The notes under the pieces: generated by a model | Database searches by the model: none | What the model saw: the letters and a program-made list of their open reading frames with translations, nothing else | What the model was told of the DNA's origin: nothing | Source of the DNA: Seriola aureovittata | Lineage: Eukaryota; Chordata; Actinopteri; Carangiformes; Carangidae | Direction: 5' to 3' | NCBI RefSeq assembly: GCF_021018895.1 | Contig: NC_079374.1 | Location: forward strand, 7,529,712 to 7,593,711 | DNA length: 64,000 nucleotides | Position numbers and translations under genes: made by a program | Shown: one piece after another, positions 12,245 through 22,872 of the stretch | Position numbering within the stretch: position 1 is the first letter of the stretch | Layout: each line of letters opens with the position of its first letter

Positions 12245-15029
12245 TTAGGTCAGATAGCAGATGCAGAGGACACTGGTTATAATGCTCAGGTAAGCTGACG
12301 CCAGCAGAGATGAAGCAGCACTGTAGATGAAGTATGTGTTCTTCGAAACACCAGAGCCTGAAAAATATGAAAGGAGATTCAAATAATAATATTTTTGAGT
12401 GAAAAGTTTTATAATCATTTTTTTCCATCTTTTATTCTATTTCACTTTAGGGTCTAGGTTATTTGTTTTTGTTTGTATTTTGAATTTATGAGTTAATGAC
12501 AAAATCACTCTTATATCAGTGAATATTTTTATTTAGAAAAATGCGTGCTAAATTTCTGTTCAATTAGAATATTAAATTAGGATTATTTCACCAATTTAGC
12601 ATCATACTTCCATGAAGTTGAGGGACTTAAATCATAGAAAATAAAAATTATTATTCACTAATATGGGCCTAATTACAGAGACAATCAGAAATAACAAATC
12701 TGATGACATCACTAGGGTTAAACTCATTTAAACTTTTAAAAGGGAAAACCATTAAAGTTCATGTCACATCAACAGAAAGATTTTAAATGCTAGGAAACCC
12801 ACATCATGATATATAATCATAAATTCACACCTGTTACAGTTGCCTTGGAGACAGACAACACCAAGTCATTTTCAATCCTGCAGGTGTAGGAGCTGCTGAT
12901 GTTGACTGGCTGCAGCTTGCTGACTACGCTGTAAATCCCTCCAGAGTCCGGTGAGAAGTTTGTGCGTCCCTGCAGGACGCCTCCATCACTGTTCAACCAC
13001 GTCACATTTGGCTTGGGGTACCACCTGCTTGCCTCAGCAGTCAGGACGCCGTTTGAGAAGTTAAATGTTGGGGCTGAAAAGGCTGAAGCAATATAAGCGC
13101 TGAGAAAAAGATCATGAATCTGTGCTGCATTGAGTCATTATCACAATATGTGTAACACTTTTCAATCTGTCATGAAACAAGGTTATAAAGTTGCAAAAAA
13201 GAAAATAAATAAGTGCAATAATACAGTTAAAATCCAGTATAAATAGCAGTATAAATCATCTGACCTCAGCCTGTAACTCTGACAGGTTCAGATCTTCTCT
13301 TTAACCCTCCAATTTAGCATTTATAAGCTGTATAGATTAAACATGTTTGATCAATTAAATTTATTACACACTATAATGCAGATATTTGCAGATGTAAGAG
13401 TGTATTAATTAATTTTTCAACCACAATAACTCCTCCTGTGGACATGGCCGCTGTATAAACAGATAATGAATGACCATATAGTTAAACACAGTTGTAATAA
13501 TATAAAATATATCTTTACAGGAGAAGTTATAAACACTCTGCTTACCACTACATTATATGTGTCGTAAACCAGTGTCTATATACTGTTTATAAATCCTAAT
13601 CGAAGTTGAACTGAAGTCAAGTGTTTCCAGAGAAATACATTTTCAGAGCAAACACACAGTGAAACCGGAAAGACGAGTCATCCTACCTGCTGTCCTGAGA
13701 CGAATGTTGACTTTCCCTCCTCCGTCAGAGGAGCTGATGCTGCAGGTGTACTCTCCCTCATCACCACTTCTCACACTCCTTATCAGCAGGGAGGCGTTCC
13801 CCGACAGTAAAGCATCAGAGGAGATCTCAGTTCTCCCTCTGAACTGCGAGTTCTGCTCCCCAAGATCCGGAGCTCCATCGTCATACCGGTAAACAAGTCC
13901 CTCTAGGTCCTTCTTCGTCCAGGTGACTGACACCTGGCTGACTGTGGTTCGTCCAGTCTCTGTTTGAAGATAGCAGATGAGAAGCTCATCCTTGCCGAGG
14001 TTGGCGACGGGCGCTGTGTTGGTGCTCGTCACGTCAGAGGAGGATCCTGTGGGACCAGGACACAGGCAGAGACTCATCATGAAAAATATCCACATTATTA
14101 GCTTTGACAGATTTCAGTTTACTTCATTGTTTTTTAGTGCAAATCTAAGAATTTTAAAAGGATTTCTTAAAGGTTCACAGGTTCACTCACATTCCCAGAG
14201 TCATTTGTCCCTGTTGTGCAAACTGGCCATGAAGAAATGCCTTACTAAAGTTACTCCAATGTAAGAGAAGGGAAGGAAAATCCACAGGCCTTGTTCTGTG
14301 TGAAGATGCTTTATTAAAGCCCATATTTATCCCATATAGTCTAAAGGTCTGTGTCCATGTGTTGTTTGATTATAGATCAGGTTTAAGTTCTTTATTAATA
14401 CTGTGAAAGTATCAAAGCCTCAGTCCACAGAGAAATGCACACAGCCTGTATTCAGAAACTGAGCCTTAAAACCAGCCGTCAGGACTTCTGGAACTTTGTG
14501 ATGTCACAACGAAGCAGTCACCGCTCTCAGCCATGCCCCAAGCATCCAACCTTGCAGGATTTGGTTTCACTGAGTGTTTTACCTGAAATTATTATTTGAT
14601 AACTCAGAAAACAGTCAGCCAATCAGAAGAGAGGCTCCTCTCTTCTGATTGGCTCAATGACCTGTAGAGCTCAAGAGAGAAGCCTGAAAATGCACAAAAC
14701 ACCCACAGACGTCTGCACAAACATCATTCATCTTAAATGTAAACTCAGCTACGCATTCAAATACACACAGAACATCACACATGACGCTATAAACAAATAG
14801 GCTACACATGCTTTTGGCAATGTCTTGTCATCCACAAGAATAAACTGCTTTGTAGTTTAGACAAACACAGTGTGTGCTGCACACACCCATGTGTCCCCTC
14901 AGGCCTGACAGGGCCTGTCACTAATGATACAAGATTCTCACGACTCGAGGATCCGTGGGTCTTACCTGAGAAGACCAAGGCGAGGGTGAGGATGATGATG
15001 GCCGAGAATATGACGATGAGGGTAATCAT
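12245..15029 (-). CDS. vtcn1: VTCN1 (B7-H4), B7-family co-inhibitory ligand, 4 coding exons
   Basis: Coding exons (minus): 15029-14966 (signal or anchor helix), 14046-13687 (IgV), 13082-12831 (IgC), 12357-12245 (transmembrane end). Phases join to 262 aa; human VTCN1 is 282. IgV keeps both cysteines (ELLICYL and GEYTCSIS) and the family run [12 protein letters not shown]. The membrane-proximal domain has WYPKPNVTW and SSYTCRIEN but alanine where the B-strand cysteine should be. The C-terminus is a hydrophobic helix ending ICYLT, almost without a cytoplasmic tail, as in mammals. VTCN1 on antigen-presenting or tissue cells restrains T-cell activation. An acceptor-like sequence sits just before the ATG, so a 5' UTR exon probably lies upstream. 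Adjacency to trim45 is also seen in human. Confidence 0.92.
14318..14530. repeat. Dispersed repeat, copy 1, in vtcn1 intron 1
   Basis: The stretch with GATTATAGATCAGGT, AATACTGTGAAAGTATCAAAG and CACAGCCTGTATTCA recurs at 22378-22546 and 27948-28143 in intron 2 of the two lectin genes. Intact members begin near CCATATTGTATAAAGTGAGA. It looks like a non-autonomous DNA-transposon repeat; the family was not identified. Confidence 0.7.
14617..14654. repeat. Perfect 18-bp palindrome with 2-bp spacer
   Basis: The left arm at 14617-14634 begins AGCCAATCAGAAG and the right arm at 14637-14654 is its exact reverse complement, with CT between. Each arm carries a CCAAT motif in opposite orientation. It lies 87 bp past the dispersed repeat copy, so it may be that repeat's terminal hairpin. 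Confidence 0.85.
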
Positions 15030-16906
15030 GCTGCACACAAAGAAGAAACACAAATACAGGGGAAGTGTAAGGTGAAACCGCCTCAGCTAAAATCAACACG
15101 TGGATCAGTTTTACAGCTTCTCCTCCTGCTGCAGAAATCCACTCACACCCAGCGGTGGAACAATTACATACATCATTCACTTAAGTAAAATACAACAACC
15201 TAGAATACTCATTTAGCAGTAGGAGTTTTGCATCAGAAATATCACTTAAGCACGGTCACTGTACAGTTACATGGTTACTGATGCATCAGTGCTCAAGTAG
15301 GATTTTATGGTTGAGATGGAGCTACTTTTAGCTACTTTATACACAGCTGGAGTGGACTTTTCTCTCACCTTGTATGGACCAAATGTCCCTAATAAACATG
15401 GAACCACTAACAACTCATACACATCTCATCTGAACCATGACAAAGAACCCCAACACTGTTTTTTTAAAGAGATCACAAGCTGAAAAAAGTTGATAATCTT
15501 TGAGAAACTAGACTTAAATCTTTAACAATACATTATATAACCTGAAGAACCTGTCGAATAAAGTGGAGTAATTTTGCACCAGAACAGACACATAAATATT
15601 TTCAACATGTGATCACCACCGGTGCAAAACATCTGCAAACCTCGTGGCCACACCTGGCGAAGATGATCTGGCCGAGGGTTGCCATGGCTGCCGACAAAAC
15701 CTCCTGAGTGAAGAACAAACGCTTCGATCCCGCTGCTTAAGTCAAAGGTCCAGTCATGCCATTCGTCCTAAACATCCACCACTCATTCAAAATACACCAG
15801 ATTTCTTCTTCTTCTTCTTCTGCTGCTGCTTCTTCACGCAGTGACAGTCTGCTCTTTTGCCTGTTTGGCGTCTCTCGCAGCACTTGAAACACAACACCAT
15901 AAGTAAATATTACCTTTAAGGTGTGGGCTTCATTCTTGTTGACATGTTGTCACAGTAACTCATTTCTTATCAAATTAATAGGTACATGCTGTTGATTTAC
16001 CTGAGAAAGAGGCTCAGCTTGTTGAATTACGGGTTAAATACCTTTACTGTAACTATGTGATTATAGATTATAGATTATAGTATTGGCTCACATTTTGTGA
16101 AGATAATCAGTTTATAAACAAGGTCAAGAGCCCAGGGCTTCCTCCAACACTTTACTTAAGGTTGAATATATTTGAAATTAAATTTACATGACTAAATAAA
16201 AGATGTAAAAGAAACAAACAAACAAACAAAAGTATGTCAGGTTCCTTTGTGTATTTTAAAAACAAGATTAGCTCTAACCATACTGAGGTAACAGTGGTGG
16301 GATCCTTCACTTGACCCTTCACTAACGAAAACCTAAATAAAAGATGCACAAAATGTGTTTCTGTTTGAGGTGGAAATACAAAATTTACTGTGGAAACTGT
16401 CAAGACGTTTGGCCAAACATGACAAAATCTACATTTCATTTGTAGATAAATTTGATTTTTTCTCCTCAAAAATAAATTACAAAAATAAGTGTAACATTGA
16501 TTTGACATGCTAAATATCACATTTACACTGGATCAAAACAGCATATCATACTATATTTAGTCTATAGACACATAATTCATTTTGAAAATCCTAGGTCTGC
16601 ACAATGTAAACACTGGACAGATGATATTTATTCTTTTTTAATATATAAGAATCCAGAATATGTGTGTATCAAAAATGATGAAGATCTGTTGCCTCATACT
16701 TTGACTGATATAAAGATATACAGAAAATGTAAAGTAAATGTAAAGTGAAATGTATGTAAATGGGTAAATATACTTAATATAAACCTATTGATAAACATAA
16801 ATATACCACTTACTTTCTACCTGTGTCTGTCTGTGTGTTTGATTAGAATGGCTGTAGTTTTATTTTTATAATAAAATGTCATGGTAAATGGAAAAAAAAG
16901 ACCAGC

Positions 16907-17083
16907 ATCCTGCAGGTGTAGGAGCTGCTGATGTTGACTGGCTGCAGCTCGCTGACAACGCTGTAAATCCCTCCAGAGTCCTGTGAGAGGTTTATGCGTC
17001 CCTGCAGGACGCCTCCATCACTGTTCAACCACGCCACAATCGGTTTGGGGAACCACCTGCTTGCCTCAGCAGTCAGGACGCCG
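16907..17083 (-). pseudogene. Orphan copy of the vtcn1 IgC exon
   Basis: These 177 bp align without a gap to 12875-13051, inside vtcn1 exon 3, with about 10 differences by eye (about 94% identity). The frame stays open on the minus strand (EASRWFPKP, then WLNSDGG, then SSYTCRM) and shares the missing B-strand cysteine. Both exon edges are lost: the homology starts and stops inside the exon, without the acceptor or donor. No IgV, signal or membrane exon is seen beside it, so it is a fragment, not a second gene. Confidence 0.85.
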
Positions 17084-18009
17084 ACCCCATTTTACCTCCC
17101 AAGGGTTGAAAAAATGTCAGGACCAGCAGAAGCCCTTTCTACGGGGGCCCTGAGAGCTCAAAACACTGCAACTTAAGAAAACACATGCAAATAAACAAAA
17201 CACAAACAAATTCAGAAAACATAATCAATTTGTCCTGGTAGAGCACGCACCATGAAGGCGTTCGATGATGTCACTTTGTTCTCCAGGAAAATTGTGATGG
17301 TTATTTTTCACTGTTTTCTGATGTTTTATAGACTGAATGATTAGTCAATTAATCCAGTGGTCCCCAGCCACTGGGCCATGTGCTGAACAACCATTGTCCT
17401 CTGTTCCCAGTTCTCTGTTCACTGACACCACAGTGCTTTTTGTTCATTTTAACCATTGAATAAATCTTTTTGACCTTGACCTTTGTTTCTGTTCCAGGAC
17501 ACTGGCTTTGGTGTAATCTGTGGTTTTCTATCTCTCTGTAGCATTGTTGAAATCAGAAGAGCCTATTGCAGCAGAAGGAACACGTGGAAACGTGGCTGCA
17601 CGTCTTCACGGGACTGTTGCCCTCCCTACAACAGCCTGGTTTATGAAGAACTTCTGGCAGAGCAAGTGAGCGACCATTTGAGCAGCAAGCTGCAGGAAAA
17701 TAGCAGCAAAAAGAGCAGAAGCAATCTGCAAGCCTTTCCTTGTAGTTATTGAGAATCATGAGCAGCAGTTAAAAAACGCAGGTGATGGGGTCGACAGTGT
17801 CAGCAGCACAGTTTCGGAGGTCCGGAAGAAAATCCCAGCCTTCGATTTCTGAGGTTGAGTCGAGGTTGTTTGCATGACGTTACATCCCAAAGCTCTGGAG
17901 AAGACGCTGGGAAGTGAAGCCTCTTTCCCCATCGACAGAAGACCTGATCAGTCATCATACTGAACGGCCCCCACAGTAAAGCACAACAACTTAAACACAA
18001 CAGTATTTG

Positions 18010-18240
18010 TATAAAAGTATTTGAAACAATGTATCATGACAGATTACTTTCTAAACAACAGGTATACGGCATGAGAAGCATCGTTCAGCAATGGTTAAGG
18101 AGCTATTTGAAAAACAACAACATGTATAGTTTGCTGGCAGTGATTCTGAACATACATGTGGAGTCTCACGAGGGTCAATACTTTTCATTTTACATATTAA
18201 TGATTTGTCTGTTTTTTTCGATCCAAAAATATTTTTGTTT
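18010..18240 (+). mobile_element. Broken LINE reverse transcriptase fragment
   Basis: One frame reads MYHDRLLSKQQVYGMRS and WLRSYLKN, which fits the segment of non-LTR reverse transcriptases preceding the conserved PQGS box. After a frameshift, a second frame reads GVSRGSILFILHINDL, a shortened form of that box (usually G-P-Q-G-S-x-L-G-P-L-L-F-x-x-Y-I-N-D-L). The catalytic YADD region is absent. It is a dead remnant, probably CR1/L2/Rex-like, lying between vtcn1 and the lectin genes. Confidence 0.6.
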
Positions 18241-18527
18241 GTTCTGTTTGCCTAAAAAAAAAAAACGTGGATTCCCGTTTTTGGAAATTGATTAAAAGAG
18301 GAGGAAAAAAGGAGGATAAATCATGGATTTAACATTGGTGGGGTATTCAAAATCAATATAATTAATATAATCATGAGCTCTCTTGGAAACCTCACAGAGC
18401 AATAACAAAGTCACAAATCAATAATTGAACTATATGAGGTTGTTGTATTGCAATTTTGTGATAGACAGAACGTTCATCTTCAGGTGATTTGGTGATATAA
18501 TTACAAAATATCTCTCTTACTACCAAC

Positions 18528-21215
18528 TCAGCCATGATTTGTAGGTATAGGACATTTTCTGATGTAATCATTTATCTCACAGATCCATTTCACATCATTT
18601 TTACATGGCAAATCATTCCAGTTCGTTAAATCATTCGTCCCCAGTATGATTTGGCCACAGTCCTCTTCCCCGAGACTTTGATGTCCACCACCGTTATCAG
18701 GCTGTGTCTCCCTCCAGTACCTAACAGATCAACAAGACAACAGTGAGCATGAACATGGTCTATTATTCATGCTATTCAACAGGAAGGTATTAATCTATAT
18801 TTGTCACAACGCATCAAATAAAAGGACACAACCACACAGAGAATGATTCCCTTAGCTCCATGGAGTGTTTTAGCATTTAGCTCATTGCTTCTTGGTCAAC
18901 ACCTCCATTCTTATCAGTGTTCTGTCCAACCACTGCAGGTAGCTGAAAAAACATTAGATAGTCCCGCTTCACACAACCTGACACAAAGTTTAGTAGTTGA
19001 AAACAAACCCAACTCCAACTAATTGTAATATCGCTCGGAGTGTTCAACTGTTTGCTAATACTTGTAGCATATCAGTTTTCTAAGGCGATATGTCAGTGTT
19101 GTGTTTTTGCCTCATATGCAAGAACTTGAGAGACACTGCAGAATGTAAGAATAGTACTTTAGGTTGTCGATCGCTGCAGCATTTCCTACAAAGATTCTCA
19201 ACGTCACACCTCCTCTCAGAGTCTCTAACACCAGTATCAAGTCTCAGAAACAGCTAACATGGGTGACAGAAGCTCCCTCACACAAGGACTCATTGTCAAC
19301 TACCCAGCTCCCACTTCAACTGCATAACTGCATAGGAATGCATAAACGTTTGTCAAAGCAGAGTCGAACTAATACCACCAGCTGACCTGCAAAATGTAAA
19401 CAATACTTGAGGTTGACAGTTGCTACACAGCATTTTCTACGTCCATCTCATACACAGAGATTGTCATTGTCTAATTAATCCATTAGAATCTTACTTACTT
19501 AAATTACTTGGCTGAATAATCGACACATAAAAATAAAATTTATAAATACACGCAGCTTTGAAGTGACACTTTATTATGTTGAATATCTCCTCTTCGTTTT
19601 AATATTTGTACACAAAACCCACAGGAACTAAATCCTGTTTCTTTTTAAAGAAGTTTTTAAATAGTTACCAAACTACCTAACTTAAATACGGTATCTATAT
19701 TTTGGGTTATGTCATTCTGTTCAATGACATCTCTAAAGCTGTGTCAGCCAATACATATTGCATTAACCTTTAAAACATCAACGAATCTCCCAAATATCTG
19801 AAATGGTGAAGTTCACCGCTTCATGGCTGCAGATGGCAGGTAGAAGCCTGACTGAAAGAACCACAGCACCACCTAGTGGCCTTACTGGGAAATACATTTC
19901 AGTTCAACTGGCGTGATTATACTGAGAACACGTCTGTGGTTTCTGATCCCCATAATTATCCCAACAAATAGATACAACAGTGTTTATATTTTAGTTTCTA
20001 TCCAACAAGGGGAAGCACACGTCTGCCTTACTGTAGAGACAGTGGAGTTCCATCGATCCATATCCAGGTTCCCTCGCTGGCTTTGTCAGTCAAACCGATC
20101 CAAGCCAGAGTTTCTTCCTTGATGAGCTTAGAGAGGAACGTCTGTTCAATAAAAACAGAAAGTTAGCTACAGACGTTAGCTACAATAGCAGGAGAGTTGC
20201 AAGTATCACTGTCTACAGCTGGTTTGCTGTTAGCTTTGAAGGAGACAGCTAGTTGTCTTGTTGTTTGCTCTTTTATAAAAGGTTTTATAGCGACAAAGAC
20301 CTTAAAAACACAAGTTTGCTAGCACAGTGGGTTTATTTGGTTGAATGCTTAATTCAAAATGCTAGCTTAGCTTCCTCGTTAGCATTGCTTCAAATCTACG
20401 GTCCCCTCTTCTGTCACTGTAGTTTTATAAAAAATAAACTAAACAACTAACTCTCACTGTTTTTTTTTACTCTGTTGTGTTTTGGATGCTGTGTTTGTAT
20501 GCATGTTGTTTGTTTTGCTGTCAAGTTCAAATATCAGCAGACATTTTCCAGCATTGCACAGTCTACCTTTAATGGTGATTCTCTGACATTTCCTTTACGC
20601 ACGATGAGCTAGACTTTGTAGCTTTTACTATTGGATAAATTGCTTTGAAATTTGGTACAGACATTCACGGTCCCCAGCAGATGAACTGTAATTACTTTGA
20701 TCTATGAACTTTATCCATCTGGTTAAAATGTTCATTTTATCAAATGCTTTGATTTACAATCAAACAAAACCCATGACATTCCCATCAGCTTCAGCTGTAC
20801 CTTGTGTTGATTGGTAATTAGCAAATGTTAGCATGCCAATGTACTAAAGCAACACAAGGAACATTTAGCAGCACGAGATTGGCTATAGACTCTCAGTCTT
20901 GTTTGGAAATATGGAATATCAACATTTATTTACACAAACACGCCTGCACAGTACCTGCTCTTCAAGACTGTCTATGATCACTAGATCTGCTTCTTTGGCT
21001 CTGCAGTCCTCTCTGCCTTTTTCCCAGGAACCAGTGTTACAGGAGAGGAAATAACAGGCATGACTAAACCTCCTCCATCCTGCAGGACAAAATGTCTCTG
21101 TAAATAGAAAAATTCACTGATGAAAACATGAACGGCAGAGTAAAGAAGAACTTCAAATTTGCAGATTGTAGATGATTAGAGCTCAGAGTACAACACCAGC
21201 TCTGTGCTATTCTAC

Positions 21216-21271
<56 letters not shown>

Positions 21272-22872
21272 GTCAGTAACCACAGATGAGACTCAACTCT
21301 GAAGCCTGTTCAGCTCTTTAGTCATTTCCGTGAGATTGGCAACAAGCAGGTCTCTCTCTTCAGTCAGGGAGAAGAGTTTGTCATCACTGGCCTGAAATCG
21401 CTCAGTCAGGTTGGCTTCTGCAGCTGAAAGCTGTACGGAGTTATAGTCTAAAATCAATCAAGAGAGATCTGTATGTTTATTACAGGATCACACCACCAGA
21501 AAAGAAAAGACATTTGCGTCTATGGATCTGCTTTTAACAATTGAGTCATATTATCTCGACCTTCTTGCTTTGTATGTTGCGTCCTGATAATACCATGTCT
21601 TTCATGCCACTCCTCTAATGCAAAAGTGTCGCACATGAATGAACAGTAGATGTATTTATAGTCAAATAAAAAAAGACAGAGAAGTGAAACTGAGGAGTCA
21701 ACTCTCTCTCTCTAATCTTTTCCCAGCAAATATTTTGATATCCCCCCTACGGAGTCCCTAAGGGGACATGGGGAAGAAAATGAAAAACTTGTGTCCCCTT
21801 AGGGGCTCTGGAGATATCAAATAAATATTGACATGAAAATCAAACAGTTGGATTACAGCACTAAAATGTAAGTTTGCTTGATGCTGGTGTTTATCCGAAG
21901 CCCTGCTTACACAGCATTGCGTCATAATCACAAAACATGAAAAACATTTTTTTTTATACCAGTGTTGAACTTTTTATATGACACTTCGATTAAAAGCTGC
22001 TTTGATTTTTAAAACAAACAAACTGAGAGAAAGACAGAACAGGGTACCGAAACCAATTAAGAATATATGGGGGGGGAGTCGTGTGGCATAGTGATCTAAG
22101 CACGCGCCCCATGTGTAGAGGCTACAGTCCTCGCTGCAGTTGGCCTCGTTTTGAGTCCCGCATCGTTATATATATATATGCAGATGGATATAGATGGATG
22201 TTGTTTGTTGCCTTGTACCAATAAAAACTTGAATACACAAAAGAGACTTGTTTACTTAACACAAGATACAAAGCTCTACTTACACAGATTTGCTGTTTTA
22301 ACTGCTTGAATATGCATATCTACTACCTTGGTAAAAATTCCTATTTTTTAAAATCAGTATTGAACTTTTTATGACACTTAAAGGTTCCATATTGTATAAA
22401 GTGAGATTTCCATGTGTTGGAAAGTGAAAGTATCAAAGCTTCAGTCCACAGAGAAACGCACACAGCCTGTATTCACACACTGAACCTTAAAACCAGCTGA
22501 CAGGACTTCTTTAACTTTGTGATGTGACAACAAAGCAGCAGTTAACAGTACATGAAGGGGGCAATAAGAACGTAAAAGGCAGTGCAACACAACATGAAAC
22601 CAGACTCACAGTGGACACTGAGGCCGATGAGCCCAGCCAGCAGGAGAAGACTCAGCAGACTCAGAGAGAGAACAACAGCTCCATGAAATCTCCTCTCAGA
22701 GCTCCTGGGACCTGAACAGAGAAAAGACCAGTGAGTAAATACAGTAACAGATGATTAAACAGATTTATCCTCAGCTCAGTCACATTGTCTGAACATTTTT
22801 ACCTGTCTGACTTGGTGAAGGTCTTGATTGGCCAGGTTTGCCGCATTCAACATTGGCATAGATGTCGTCCAT
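18528..22872 (-). CDS. Type II C-type lectin receptor (CD209/ASGR-like), gene 1
   Basis: Exons (minus): 22872-22803, 22711-22610, 21447-21298, 21097-20955, 20141-20032, 18720-18528; phases join to 255 aa. Order: a cytoplasmic tail starting MDDIYANVE with a YxxV tyrosine motif, one transmembrane helix (about 35-54), a short stalk with coiled-coil character (about 58-107), and one C-type lectin domain over the last three exons. The domain has CPAGW, WIGLTD, QPDNGGG, EEDCG, WND and WICE. QPD is the galactose-type motif and WND is the calcium-site motif. The stalk exon donor is the weak GTTGAG; read through, the frame meets TGA (21295-21293) at once. A (GT)n run lies 29 bp past that donor. It is probably a pattern-recognition receptor on leukocytes. 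The exact mammalian counterpart is unclear. Confidence 0.85.
21219..21268. repeat. (GT)n microsatellite
   Basis: Pure run of 25 GT units within intron 3 of lectin gene 1, 29 bp past the stalk exon donor. Confidence 0.95.
22072..22165 (+). mobile_element. tRNA-derived SINE head
   Basis: The RNA polymerase III box A-like TGGCATAGTGATCTAAG and box B-like GTTTTGAGTCCCG are correctly spaced, with the GCGCCCCATGTGTAGAGGCTACAGTCCTCG core of a common fish SINE. It sits directly against the point where near-identity between the two lectin loci starts. Box B has drifted from GGTTCGANTCC, so it is probably inactive. Confidence 0.65.

Larger units (their letters stand above)
15030..18527. other. Spacer between vtcn1 and lectin gene 1
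   Basis: This 3.5 kb holds the orphan vtcn1 exon and the reverse transcriptase fragment, plus a hAT-like end (CAGTGGTCCCCAGCCACTGG near 17355). The remainder is AT-rich without a recognisable exon. The open frame at 17483-17752 (plus) was read and is not recognised. The vtcn1 promoter and any 5' UTR exon should lie in the first few hundred bases. Confidence 0.4.

Noticed and set aside
17483..17752. 89-codon plus-strand frame with several cysteines
   Set aside because: No recognisable domain, splice context or promoter. It lies next to a LINE remnant and may be part of that debris.
22072..22165. Possible true tRNA gene
   Set aside because: Box A and box B are degenerate, no cloverleaf with paired acceptor ends could be drawn, and the body matches a common fish SINE. 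The same reasoning applies at 49311-49540.
22524..22715. 63-codon plus-strand frame duplicated at 28128-28319
   Set aside because: It is the antisense of lectin exon 2 and its flank; the duplication explains its repetition.
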